Below, piece after piece: positions 21,679 through 33,400 of a stretch of 64,000 nucleotides of DNA (the first letter of the stretch is position 1; each line of letters begins with the position of its first letter). The translations under genes and the position numbers were made by a program. Origin of the DNA: Holacanthus passer (lineage: Eukaryota; Chordata; Actinopteri; Pomacanthidae); contig JAFREQ010000030.1 in NCBI GenBank assembly GCA_025331565.1, forward strand, positions 2,666,001 to 2,730,000, given 5' to 3'. The notes beneath the pieces are model-generated. The model did no database searches. It was not told the origin of the DNA and worked only from the letters and a program-made list of their open reading frames with translations.

Positions 21679-24656
21679 GTACGTATCTTATTGCTGCACT
21701 GTCTCATAATGTTCACATGGCAGATTGTCATTTTGATCTAATATCTCTTTCAGTCCTGATACGCAAATGCAGTTTCTGATCCAGCACACCTGGGATAGCA
21801 ATCCTGTGAATCATGACCCGATCAGGATCGTTTTCGCTCCTGGCCAAGGAGGGCTGAAGATAGAGGTGTTTGGTCCCTTCTTCAATGACCCAGCGGCTCC
21901 TGCAGGGCCCCCCAGTCAGCCCTTCCCTGGACTATGGGATTATGAAGGTGCGTAAGAAGGCAGGAGCTCAGGCGATGCTGTGTGTATAGAGCTGCACTGA
22001 ACAGCTTCCCTAGAAATGCAGATATATCTGTTGCAAGAGCTTTTAGGCACATATTGACAAATGCATGATGAATGTCAATATATTGCCAATATCTGTTTCA
22101 AGAGCTTTTAGGGAAATATGGACAAATGCATAATGAATGTCTATAAATAAAGCGTGATCTTAGAGAATATATTACAGTTTTAATGGAACGTGATATGAAG
22201 TCAGATTGGCACATGGAGTAACTAATGGTCAATTTTTTAAATCCTTTTAAAACAGTGTACGAATATCTATTTAAAAATTCATTAATTTATTAATCAGTTG
22301 ATTGGTTTTTGAAACTTTTCACCAAATGTTTTTAATAGCATGACTTAAATGTAAATATAAATGATCACTTTTCAACTTTTTTTCTTTAAAGGAATAGTTC
22401 AACATTTTGGGAATAATGGTTATGCACTGTCTTGCCGAGTTAGGTTAGAGGATCTATATGACTCTCATGTACGTCCACTTAATATGAAGCCACAGCCAGC
22501 AGACAAAAAATCTGCACCTCTAAAGGTCACTAACTAGCAGTTGTTTCACCCATGTGTCACCCACTCATTATGCTAAACTAAGTTAACTATCTCTTAGCTC
22601 TTAACAGATAAAAATGTTATCGATCTCATCGAACTCGAACTATTCCTTTGGCCGATTATGATTAACCAGTTAAAAAGGCTGTAATTTTTGCAGTGGCACA
22701 CAGAATCAATTGTCTTGATTCAAGTTGTACCTAATAAAGTTCACAAAGGTCGCATTTATGGCCTATTGCATTAGATTGCATTATATTGTGCAGGTATTGC
22801 TTTTATGTTTTTTTTAATAGTTGAACTTATTATAACGTTGTTATTCCAGTCATGATTTAGGGAGTCGGGCTCTATGATGCAAATTTAGGCCACTCTAAAA
22901 GCTGAGATAAAATTATGAATATACTCCACTGAGGTTGAAGAGACGAGGGACTAGCTCTGTTTATAAGGCCATAATAGTAATTGCATTATCATTATTATGG
23001 TGACACAGCAATTAAACCCAGTGATGAGGTTGAGTAATAACAATCCTATCTAATTGACCTTAAGTAAGTTCGATTTCCGGTTAATGAGCCCCACATATTT
23101 GGCCTCATTAATGTTACTTATTAGATTGGAAACCAACCCCATTATAATCTAAGTAGATAATGAGCGCGCTGCTAGGTTAGCGGGTGTGCTGGTCTTCATT
23201 TGAAAGTTTATGTATCTGTCATTTTTACATAATATTGCCAAACTGTAACTTTAAATAAATGACTGAAATGATTTAATTATTGTCTTTTTTTTCTCGGGAA
23301 TAGGTGCTGGTGAGGTTAATAACACCTTTCAAAGCAGTTTATTAATGTAGGATTAAAGGTTTTATCTTGATTTAATTATTTTTCTTCTTCTTCTTCTCGT
23401 CAGTTGTGGAGTCCTTCTTCCTGGATAGTACTACAGAAAATTACCTAGAAGTGGAGCTTTGTCCGTAAGAACTGAACTAAGCTTTTTTAACATCCATGTC
23501 TGTGGCCACATTTTAATAGACAGTCTTAATACAAATATGCAAACTGTGTTTCAAATTTTAGACATGGACAGCACCTGATATTATTGCTGTCAGGAGTTGG
23601 CCAAGCATTCCAGGTAGATATACATCAAGGGGGTTACTGAAGTACTGTACTCTGAGTTAGCTATTTGAAGATCTCTTATTTCTGTCTTCAAATTCTTTCT
23701 CCAGCAACAACTGCCCATGGTGTTTAATGCCAAGATCACAGGGGACAGGTGGATGGGTGAGGCTCTCGTCCCCTGGTCTTACTTTCCTCCCAATATCAAC
23801 AAGATGAACTCCTACGCCATCCATGGCTCAGGAGAGAAGCGTACATATGAGGCTCTCTACTCCATCCCCAAGGAGGAGATAGTGGAAGGTCAAAAACCCA
23901 ACTTGTGAGTATGCTGACTCATATGAGATCAGTTGTTTGAGGTCATGTGCACAGATGCTATTTGTAGTCAAGGATTGTTTTGTTTTCTATGTGCATTTGA
24001 AGTTGGTACACTAGTCACAGACTTAGAAAAAACAGCTCAAAATCAAAGCAGCAGAGGTCAAAATATCCTGACTTTTAGTCCTCAGTATTGGTCAAGCTCC
24101 CAAAACCCTGGATCCTACATTTCCCCTAATGCAACCACCTTTTAACCCCCCCTTACTGGTAAATGCCCTCATCTTTCAAACTCCACACCCCAGTTTGTAA
24201 GGCAGCTTTCTGTTGTCTCAAGCCAAGATGAACCTAATGACATCATGCGGATGACAACATCATCAGTTATATTAGGGTTATGGTTATTTCCTTTACTTTA
24301 CTTTTGTGTGAGTTGGTGCAGTGCCCCTTTAATTTTTACATTTTTGCAGTCAGACTATTAAGCCTGTATGTTAGAATCTGAAAAACAAGTGTGAATGACA
24401 AAGTACTGACAGACCCACCTCCAACTTCTTGGATTAGTCAGCTTGTGGCCAATCCCTGGCTGGTAAGAAAATGAACTGTACAGTATATGTGTTTACGAAT
24501 GCATAAATGTGTATGTGACAGTTTTGTGTATCCTATATGAAGCTCTTTCTGTCTCGTAGCCACCGCCTGGAGTACTTCCAAGATTTCCACCTGCAAAGCA
24601 TCATGGGAGAAGGTTGGGTCCAGCCAGTGTCTGATCTGTGGAAGGGAAAGCCCTGA
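21614..24656 (+). CDS. c4orf33 homologue: UPF0462 protein, C4orf33 homologue, complete
   Basis: The function is not established; my recollection is that the family resembles family-9-type carbohydrate-binding domains. Coding exons: 21614-21678 (upstream, signal-like), 21754-21947, 23404-23464, 23562-23613, 23705-23904, 24560-24656 (TGA at 24654-24656). From the conserved Met at 21767 the product is 196 aa; with the upstream exon it is 222 aa. All junctions are GT-AG and phases agree. Family blocks seen: IQHTWDSNPV, WDYEVVESFF, YLEVELCPHGQHLILLLSG, VPWSYFPPNINKMNSYAIHG, RTYEALYSIP, HRLEYFQDF, and a C-terminal SDLWKGKP. These align along human C4orf33 as I recall it. It lies head-to-head with sclt1, as in human. 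The first intron after the conserved start exon is 1.45 kb and holds repeats plus a complex block at 22.9-23.2 kb. Confidence 0.93.
22022..22146 (+). repeat. Two-copy tandem duplication of about 66 bp
   Basis: The unit 'atatctgttgcaagagcttttaggcacatattgacaaatgcatgatgaatgtc' is followed by 'atatctgtttcaagagcttttagggaaatatggacaaatgcataatgaatgtc'. The copies lie in the intron after the 21754-21947 exon and differ at a handful of positions. Confidence 0.85.
22385..22640 (+). repeat. Interspersed repeat fragment in c4orf33-homologue intron
   Basis: It begins 'aaaggaatagttcaacattttggg' and continues to 'aatatgaagccacagccagcag'. This is the opening part of a repeat I recognise from fish genomes; its downstream part is represented at 14800-14990 and 26640-26860. 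Confidence 0.6.
22880..23190. other. Candidate conserved noncoding block in c4orf33-homologue intron
   Basis: Non-repetitive, complex AT-rich sequence dense in TAAT/ATTA cores (for example CATTATCATTATTATGG, GAGCCCCACATATTTGGCCTCATTAATG). The composition resembles vertebrate noncoding enhancers, but conservation cannot be judged from one sequence. Confidence 0.3.
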
Positions 24657-24675
24657 GACTTTTAAAAGCACTTCC

Positions 24676-24678
<3 letters not shown>

Positions 24679-24738
<60 letters not shown>

Positions 24739-24758
24739 GCACTCACACACACACACAC
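24679..24758 (+). repeat. Compound (TC)n(AC)n microsatellite in 3' UTR
   Basis: A TC tract of about 42 bases switches directly to an AC tract of about 38 bases with two interruptions. It begins 23 bases after the stop codon at 24656, so it most likely lies in the transcribed 3' UTR. Confidence 0.97.
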
Positions 24759-25574
24759 CACAGCGGCAGGGCAATAGTACCCTCATTGATGGGGAACAAA
24801 GGGCAATCAATCTTTATTAGTTAATGATGTCAAACGATATGACAAGAAATATGTTATCAGCTTGTCAGAGCGTATTAGCCTTCACACACATCTATGCAGA
24901 CACAGTCACACACACATCACAAGGTGTTGGACGTCACCTTAAACTGCCTTGGCAGAGTGTGGCCTGCAGCGGTTGTTCTGTGGATGGTGGCAAGGAATGC
25001 TCACTTTGACATTCAGCTCCTGTGTAGCCTGTGAGTTTCACTTCAGTGAGGTGAACCACAGCAGGTTCTCGTGATTCTTTGCCCTGACTGTTAAGAGACA
25101 CACACACAAACAGTCACACACCACTGAAGTGAAAAATCTGTTTTTCAGAGATACATGCCAGCGCTTTTCAATTAGTGCTGTACTGTAATTAGATCCTTTC
25201 ACAATCATTCCACTGCCTTTATGGACTTCCTTTTACAATTAAATATGTTTACATATTGATCACATATTGCTGGTGAAGCATATTGTCAGTTTTTTTCTCT
25301 GTAATTGTTTGACAGACGTCGCTTTAATTATATTTGTGGGTAATGATCATGTTTCAGTGTTGTGTCTGTTTATTAAAATAATGTTTCATCATTTTGAGAA
25401 ATATGATATATCAGCTATCTTGAGAGTTAGATGAGAAGCATAGAAGAAGCACTCAGAACCTTTACTGAAGTAAAAGCACCTGTACAACAATGTAAAACTG
25501 CTTTATTACGTGAAACGTCCTTCATTTAAACTCCTACTAAAGTCAAAGGACACAAGTATTAACATCAATTGCCT

Positions 25575-26025
25575 TATTTTCCACTGCATGGTACAGCTCA
25601 ACTCGGCTCAATTCAGTTCTGGGCAATTCTCAATCTCATTTTCCACGTAGATTGTACCACCTCGATGTTGGTGGGATTCTTAGCTCACATGAAACTACTG
25701 TGACATCATCTTCAACACAAACACAGGGAACAATGGAGGACATGAAGGGATGGTGTTTTTGATTCTCTGTGTATAGCTGTTTGTCACAGTGAGTAGACAA
25801 GTCTTCGTTTCAGGAAAAGCTGGAGGCAGCAAGACAAGACAGCTGAAAAACAGAAATCCTACATCAGAGTGCAGACGAAGAGACGACTGGTTGATACATG
25901 TGACGATTCTCTCTGACCAATAGTGTTCTGCAGTGTTTTCACTCCACCTTTTAGATTCGGCTCAGCTCAATTGGAACCTCAACCAAGGTGATACCAAAAA
26001 AAGTAGCAGGTACCATCTACAACAA
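25575..26025. mobile_element. Non-autonomous DNA element remnant with inverted ends
   Basis: The left end 'ttttccactgcatggtacagctcaactcggctcaattcagttc' and the right end 'ttagattcggctcagctcaattggaacc...aaaaaaagtagcaggtaccatc' contain inverted matching motifs (GGTAC, GAGCTGAGCC-like). A TGGTG...TGTGACATCATC core and 'gttctgcagtgttttcactcc' lie between. The arrangement matches a short non-autonomous transposon family I recall from fish. It encodes nothing. Confidence 0.55.
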
Positions 26026-26127
26026 AGAATGTTAGTACGACTGTATGGGCAGCATTTTACGGCAGTAGCTGTTCGAGGTGGAGCTAGTTTTAACTGCTTT
26101 ATATACATTTAGTCCATAGTTTAGTCC

Positions 26128-26400
26128 TTGGGTCCCCAATCTAGGGGTCGGGCCCTTCTAAAGATAAATCTGAGGGGTTGTGAGAGGATAATGGGGTAGT
26201 AGAGAAGAAAGTTCTGATAAACAAATGCGCATTTATTTTTTGGGTTTTTAACTCAATCTTTGCGTGTAAAATATTTGTACCTCTTTTGGCCTTCAACAGC
26301 TCAATGAACCAATCTGAGATGTTTAGAGAAGAAATCACTCTTTTAGTAGGGGCTCTACTAGACACTGCTTTTATGTAAGTCAAAAATATTTGAAACCACT
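26128..26400 (-). repeat. Interspersed repeat fragment ('ggggtcgggccctt' family)
   Basis: The motif 'gtccccaatctaggggtcgggcccttctaaagataaatctgaggggttgtgag' is seen, and a related piece recurs at 49825-49905 ('gagccccccaaagggctccaagataaatctcagggttcacaaaattattagggg'). Recognised from memory as a common fish repeat. Confidence 0.55.
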
Positions 26401-26639
26401 GGTCTTATCTTTAACAGTACATTTTTATGTAAAACCCTACAAACTATCTGAAAAGCAACCACCAATAACTGTCACACAAATGTAGTGGAGTAAAAAGTAC
26501 AATATTGTATTGGAGTAGACCTGGAGTAGACGTTTACTAGCAGAATATGGAAATATACAAGTGAGGTACAAGAACCTCAACATTATATTAAAGTACACCA
26601 CTTATACTTTACACCATGGAAAGGTTAATATCACTCTCC

Positions 26640-26860
26640 TGTAAGTATGTAGTTAGAGCCAGGCGCTGCTCGGCTTAGTTTATCTTAGTTTAGCATAGGG
26701 ATTAAAGCATGGCGAAACACCTAGCCTAGCTCTGTCCAATGCTAACAAACAAAGAAAGTGACTGCATCCGGCCAAGAAATATTCTGGCACATAACTTTTT
26801 TTTTACATTTTCACTCTCCGGCTTCAAAGCGATTTTTCCAAAATGTCAAACTATGCCTTT
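26640..26860. repeat. Interspersed repeat fragment
   Basis: 'gttagagccaggcgctgctcggcttagtttatcttagtttagcatagg' followed by 'gcgaaacacctagcctagctctgtccaatgctaacaaa' is a diverged relative of the 14800-14990 repeat. Confidence 0.55.
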
Positions 26861-27029
26861 AACTTGACTGACGCGAAATATATGTCCTCTCATTATGTCA
26901 AATGCTTGCATGAAATGGATTCTTAATGACAAAACGAGGTAGGTTGAAAGCTTTTTGAATGACTCATCCTGACACTCGGCAGTTCATCCCCCTCATATAT
27001 ATACACTTTATATCAAAGCCCCTCACTTA

Positions 27030-27420
27030 CTTTTCCACCTACTTTTAGGAGTTGAGATCACAGGCCCTCTGATCCCTAACACACACCGGCACACACACAC
27101 ACGACGCAAATCCCTGTCTTCTCTCCCTGACCCCACGAGTCTTTCCCCCTTGCCCCTGTTACAGGCCTCTGTAGAGCCCCCGTATTTATCAGAGGCTCCT
27201 CTCGGATCACCGGCTGGCAAACCGCTTCTCCTGACCAGGAGACGGGGGGGTGATTGATTTTCATGTTGGATGTGTTGCTCTACACTGTGGCAGCCCAAAA
27301 GCCCATATTGAGCCCTATCAGTTTTAATTGGCGCTCTCGCCTTTGAAATGTGTGCAGTGATTAGGCCTAGAGAGCCCACTGCTTAAGCCCCCTCCTTATC
27401 ATTGCCTGTGGTGCCTTGCC
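27030..27420. other. Candidate conserved noncoding block
   Basis: A GC-richer, non-repetitive stretch flanked by AT-rich desert. It holds a homeodomain-type segment 'ctatcagttttaattggcgctctcgcc' and 'cagtgattaggcctagagagccc'. The ORFs across it show no recognisable protein and no good splice context. A regulatory role is inference only. Confidence 0.3.
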
Positions 27421-27442
27421 ACCGCACCGCACCGCACCGCAC
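27417..27442 (+). repeat. (ACCGC)n pentanucleotide repeat
   Basis: Four perfect ACCGC units plus a partial fifth, within a locally CpG-rich patch that continues to about 27485. Confidence 0.9.
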
Positions 27443-27860
27443 GCCGCTCACAAGCACACACACACGCACGGGGCCGGCGCATTGTAGTCCGCCAACACGC
27501 CTGATATAATGTTGACCCAAAAATATGGACGCATTAAGACAAAAACAGGATCTTCATGGAGCACTTTGATGAATGCGCATGACTCCACACAGCCAGCTGT
27601 GTGCAGGCAGAGGATGTGTGTCCCCACTAAGACCTAAACCCAGCTCTCTCTAATTAGTGCGAGGAGATGAGAGAGAGGAGCAGAACAGGTAGCTGCCTCT
27701 CCTCTACCGCCAAAGCCCCGGCAGACAGGCAGACACAAGAGCCGTCTTATCCCTCTCAGAAAAAGAGACCAGCCTGCTCTAAAACATTCAGCACCAGCTT
27801 AAGGGTGATTCTGCATGTCAGAAACTTTCTGGTGATCACCCCAGACCTAGTTCCTTTTCT

Positions 27861-27884
27861 TTTTTTTTTTTTTTTTTTTTTTTT
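27861..27884. repeat. Poly-T run
   Basis: About 24 consecutive T in desert sequence. I see no SINE body next to it. Confidence 0.9.
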
Positions 27885-27899
27885 AACAAGAGACGTGGG

Positions 27900-28560
27900 T
27901 CTCATTTCTTCAAGTTTAAAGAGTGTTTGAGGGTATGAATGAGGATAAAGTTGTGATGAAAAATAGAACGCGAGGGATAAAGGAGTGATCTCGGAACATG
28001 AAAAGAGCGAGAGATTGAAAAAGTGAAAACGGTAATGACTTTGCCTAGTTTTAGGGCTTCAGTGATAGAGACCCAAATGAAAGATTCATACTGGAGCTAA
28101 TACTGGGACAATTCGCGGCCTTATCGGGATAATGGCGAAAACAGTGTCAGGTTGTAGCCTGCAAAGCGAGAGAAGTTATCAACACTGCGCAGTGCACAGT
28201 CCAAGGATGGCAGGCTTCCAGTATACCATCGCACAAACAGAAGTTAACTTCATGTGGGACTTTATCTTACCCAATCACCAACACGCCATTTAGGCCTAAA
28301 CTAAATGCTAAACCAGCCATAAAATATGATAATACACCAACAGAGCTGTGCTGTGTCAGTCTTCCACTAAGGTTAAAGCATATAGGCATATAATAAAGCC
28401 CTAATGGAAGGGAACATGGCATCCCAAGTGTTTCCCTGGACTGACTGAATGCTTATTAACTCTGTCTAATTATTGTCCAACAAGTCCATCATTATTGAGA
28501 GGGCTGCAGGGGTGAAGGATTTGAAGAGTGGTGCTGGGCACAAAAAAGATCTAGACCTAA
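27900..28560. other. Desert, no recognisable feature
   Basis: Unique-looking non-coding sequence. I see no gene. Confidence 0.4.
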
Positions 28561-28573
28561 ATGCCTCTGCAGC

Positions 28574-28574
28574 T

Positions 28575-28612
<38 letters not shown>
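28574..28612 (+). repeat. (TG)n microsatellite
   Basis: A pure TG tract of about 38 bases. Confidence 0.95.
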
Positions 28613-28616
<4 letters not shown>

Positions 28617-29399
28617 ATAACACAGGTACTAATTGCAGTTGAAGCCTGCTAGTGTTGCGCGTACAAGGATGGCATGGGTAGAATGTGGGATGAAGCTGTA
28701 AGAGGCTGGGGAGAGGAAAAGAGAGACGCAGAGCCCAGCGAATGCCAGGGACATTAATGAGGGCCAGACGAGTTCTACTTCTCAATAACACTGCAGCGAG
28801 CGAGAGAAGAGAGAGGGAGAGAATGAGGGGAATAGAAAAAAGGAAGGGGGACAGAGGGGTTTCATTACAGAGGAATGTTAGACAACCATTTGCAAACTTA
28901 GGCGAGGCAGGGGTCTTTTTTTTTTCTCCCATCCTCACATCCACAGATATGCAAACATTTTTCTTGTCAACATGAAGACAAATTACACACAGAAACACAC
29001 GTACAAACAGAAAATATAATCTGCTCCGACCAGACACATGCAGAAATTGCCTTCATGTTTACGAATCAGTGCTAATATATGCATTAAAATTTTAGTTAGA
29101 GTTAATAATTAACAATTACTTCTGCTTTATATGCTCACATACACACTGCGCACACACACGTGCCCCTGTGCGCACATACACACAGAGGATTATAAAGACA
29201 GGCTGCTTGATTCATATGTCACAAGAGGGAATGGGATTCATATGTTATCTGTGCATAAGCATTAGAAACAAATGATATCAGTAAGAGGGGAAAAGAAAGT
29301 AAATTAAGCTTTCTTTGTTATCAACACAGAATATAAATCATGAGTGTTTGCCTAATTGATTCCATTACATTCCCACCTGCCTGCCGACTCTCTCATCCA

Positions 29400-29765
29400 T
29401 CCGTGTATTGTTTATCTTCATTTTAAGCGAGATGGATGAAAAAGGTTGTTATCGCATGTGAAGCCCGCTAAATTTCATCCTTTTTAGCGAGCACATTAAT
29501 TGCCCAGAAGATGTGGCACCACAATAATTAGGGAATATTTGTCCTTGCACAATAAACTCACAAAGCAGTGAACTCTTGATACAGAAGTTTGCTTGTTTGG
29601 GAGATATGAGATGGTGATATTCCTTTGTTTTTAATAGCAAATAGACCGCATCACGCTTGAAGGTAATTTATGTGCAGCTTGATATTACTGGTTGTTAGTT
29701 CACTAACTGTTAATTGGGAAATAAATCACGCTGTTGCCACAGCAACAAACACTTAATAGTAGTAA
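29400..29765. other. Candidate conserved noncoding block
   Basis: Complex, non-repetitive sequence rich in homeodomain-type cores (GCACATTAATTGCC, CAATAATTAGGG, GTTAATTGGG). It contains a near-palindromic 'GCTGTTGCCACAGCAACA' at about 29731-29748 and the segment 'catcctttttagcgagcacattaattg'. Conservation cannot be tested here. Confidence 0.3.
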
Positions 29766-30284
29766 TGGCAAAATGAGAGTGTGCTGATAGTGTCTCAGCA
29801 CATTGAGGAAGTGTGTGTGCATGTGTGCGTGTGTGTGTGAGTGTCCACTCATACATGTGTTTTCTCCCCCTCCAGCTCATTACCATGGAGTCTTGTTAGT
29901 ATAGCTGCTGCTATGTACTGTACATGGCATGTCGTTTCATTCCATTAGTTCTTGTTTCGTCCGTGTTGCTCTTACAGAAGGAGCTGCAGGCTTGCCCATT
30001 TTAAAACCCTAACAAATGTTGAAATAACAATGTAGTTAATCACACATTGTGACCCAAAAAAAATAATGACATCATTATGCGTCACAGTCTACTCATGCAT
30101 TTCTTCCTCATCTTAGTCCATGTTTGTGATTCCTCTCCTTTATCTCCTTTCTGCTATTATCATTCATCCCTTTCCTCTCTCTCCTCTGAAAATCTTTTCC
30201 CCTCTCGCTTTCCCCTTCATTCATTTCTCCTCTTCCCCTCTCCTCTTCTCCTGGGCCGTGTTCTATTCTCTACTTCAGCTCACG

Positions 30285-30480
30285 AAATGGATAGAGGCAG
30301 AAAGGGCATTAGCGTAGATGAATGGAGAGACTGGCCTAACACAATCTGGCCCACTTCAGCAGACAATTTAATATGGACTCGCCCGCAGTGTGGTTACCCG
30401 GCGCTGTACTAAATCTCACTTTGACTTGCGATGATGGATACAGATTTGACAGATCAAAACAGCGCCTGTGTGTGTGTGCA
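30285..30480. other. Candidate conserved noncoding block
   Basis: A sharp change from CT-rich low-complexity sequence (30120-30280) to complex sequence such as 'ctaacacaatctggcccacttcagcagacaatttaatatgg'. I see no protein or RNA gene. Confidence 0.25.
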
Positions 30481-33400
30481 GTCCCGCGTTTGTGTAGGCA
30501 TGATGGATACGACAGACGATCGACAGGCGGGTGAGCCTTGAGAGGCAGGAGTGATAATTATAGTATTTATCTGGGTTAGATGTCATGGCTGCCTATGCTG
30601 CATTATGAGCAGATAAAAGGCTGAAATGTCTTTCAATACATTCCATCAATTCAACACCTGCACCTCGATTTTTTAAAGGGAGCCGACTATACAGGAAACA
30701 GATGAAGTGTATGATTTAAGTGAATGGAGAGAATAGTATAAGTTAAGAGGAAAGCGACCAAGATGAAAACAGAATGAGGGCAACTATGTATAAAGCAATA
30801 TAATATAATATATATCAGTAAAATGTTATTCATAAGTGTGCCAAGTTTTAAGAATGATATACGTCAACTTATCAACTCCTTTCAGCACTTTCACTTCAAC
30901 TCATTCTTATTCAGTGCCTACACTTTAACTGAAACTTCGACCTCTTTCAGCTTCCATTTCAGTTTCTTTCACTTATTGCTATTTAAGTTGCACTTCAACT
31001 TATTCAGCTTTGTAACCAGCATGCTGGTTGTATCCATCTGCATTATGGGAAAGTATGGAAACGTATCACGATCAGTTGATGAAAGCTCAAAAGTTCTATC
31101 CTGATACCAACAAAACGTGAGACAAGTCACTCAGTTCATATGATGGATTTAGCCTGAATAAAATGAAATGTTCCACTGTAAAAATATAGACAGAGAATTG
31201 AGAGAATTATACTGTGAGTCTAATTAAAACCTCTATGTTAAGTATAACAAATCTAAAATTACTGCTTCTCTCAAATGATATTTTTCTTTGAATTAAACAC
31301 TTAGAGTTGACAAGCTTCAAACATTAAGTTGAGCCAAGAACTGCTTAGGTTATTGCCAAAAACTATAAGATTTGATTCAGTATTTAATTGTCTCTAACTA
31401 TGCAGTTCCATGTTTGATTCCCCCATGCATTACACTGCCCAAAAGTCCTACCAGGCACAGTCAAACAATGATCAATGGATCAATAACTCATGGACTGAAA
31501 TCTTTGGCTGCAGAGAACTGAACTCTTACCTTCATCATAGTTCGCATTGTTTTAATTTTGATCAGAGACACGCGGATAAAAAGACACATAACAAGCCTCC
31601 AGCATAACTTTCTGGAGAATAGCTAATAAACTAAAAAGACTATTAAATACAAGAGCTGTGTGAGTTTGAAAGAGCATCAATGACTAAGAGAGCATGGAAA
31701 AATCATGAATCTTATCAACTTATCGACAATATGTGCAAATGCGGAAAAAGCGGAAATAGTTAAACATATGTTTGATGTTTGAATGTTCGTCACTCACATC
31801 GTCACCAAGCAAAGTTCTTCTTTCACTGCTATCACGACTATTTATGCTACTAAGGCTACTAACAAACTATCCTCATGTTAATTGTGTCTGATAATTAAAC
31901 TCTCACTGGTTTAATCAGCTGCAGGCAATACTAACTGGCTTTATGAGAATAACCACTGCCACCCTGTCCTCTATTAACAGCATCTTATTTAGCCAAGATA
32001 AGGGACAAATCAATGGTTTGAAAGTCAGTGGATGAGCGGTGTCCGGCCATTTATCTCCACTGACTCAATTGATTTTACCACTATCATTAAGCAGCTCAAT
32101 CAACGCAAAAGAGTGCATTTCTTAGTGACGACTTAACTAAGATGCTCTAATTGCCCCGTATTAATGGGAATCATTAATTTAAAAAAATTATCATGTTTCT
32201 CTAATGTCCATAAACAGTCAAATCTCTCCCATAGTAGCAGGATACTAATTTGTACTCATATGTGTTGCTGAGCTTTGATATGTAAGGCAGCCGTGCAGCG
32301 CTGCATCAGGGCAGAGAACTGATATCCTGCGAGACTAAAAGACAGAGAATTTTGACAGATCATTTTAGCAGAGAGGAGAGCAGCGGATTCTAAAACAAAT
32401 TGAGGTGGTAAGGGCTCGGTACAGTGCAAAGTTAAAGTGGAAGGCTCAAAAATGTGAGGGCTATTAGGCTGCAGGGAAAATCTGAGACAATGTGATGTTC
32501 AGTGTTTTCTTTGTTACCTTCTGTGGTGAACACCCTTTGCCTCAAACTGTCTCATCAACTTCACTAATGGCTTACTTTTACCAGAATGGATTTAATCAAA
32601 TCTTTGACGTGCAAAACGTGACAACTCTTGATGTCAAAGTAATTCTATAATCTTTTTTCAAAATAGAATTCATTACAGAAACACGACAAACAAGTGAGCC
32701 AACAATGAGAGAATGCAATTATTTTTCACAATTTATTTTTAACATTTGGGCTCTCAAAAAAAACACATGGACGTCCGCATTCAGACAGACAATGTGTGTG
32801 CATGTGTGTATGAAAAAGTCTCTAAAGAACACCCATAAAGAGATAGATGGTTCTTCCTCTGTCATCATTTGGTTGGTTTTCCCCTCACAACTTCATTATT
32901 ACAGAACTATGAAGCTTCCCTTGGAGACAAGGCCTAGTTAACCATGATGGGGGGGCAAAAGTTTGCTGTTGGGTATCCATCAAGTAGGTGCAGTAAGAAC
33001 AAAAATATAATTATGCTTTTTGTTTAAATATTCACTTTTTGTGTCGACAGCTAGATGAAAAGCTTGATGAAGCTTTGCTCTGTCCAAAATCTCCTCTTCA
33101 GAAAAACTCTATATTGAATGATGGCGATGATGATGGCGAGGACACAGAGCGGCATGAATGCAGAAGACACATGACGAACCTCTGCAATGCACCCCTGCCT
33201 GATAGCTGCATAAAGTGAAAATAGAGATGGCACCAAATATGATGCACACCTGCAAGGACTCCTATTGTGCATTCATATGAGTGGTGTGGAAGGAAAAGGA
33301 TCACCCGCTTATTATTTAGTCAGATTTTGAATGGTGGAGGCACGTTGGACACACTGACAGGCTCGTAGTCTCCAGGGTGGACTTAAGACAGCACAGCTAA

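Noticed and set aside
28492..29037. 181-codon minus-strand ORF
   Set aside because: It crosses a (TG)n microsatellite read as a His-Thr repeat and shows no family resemblance; openness comes from composition.
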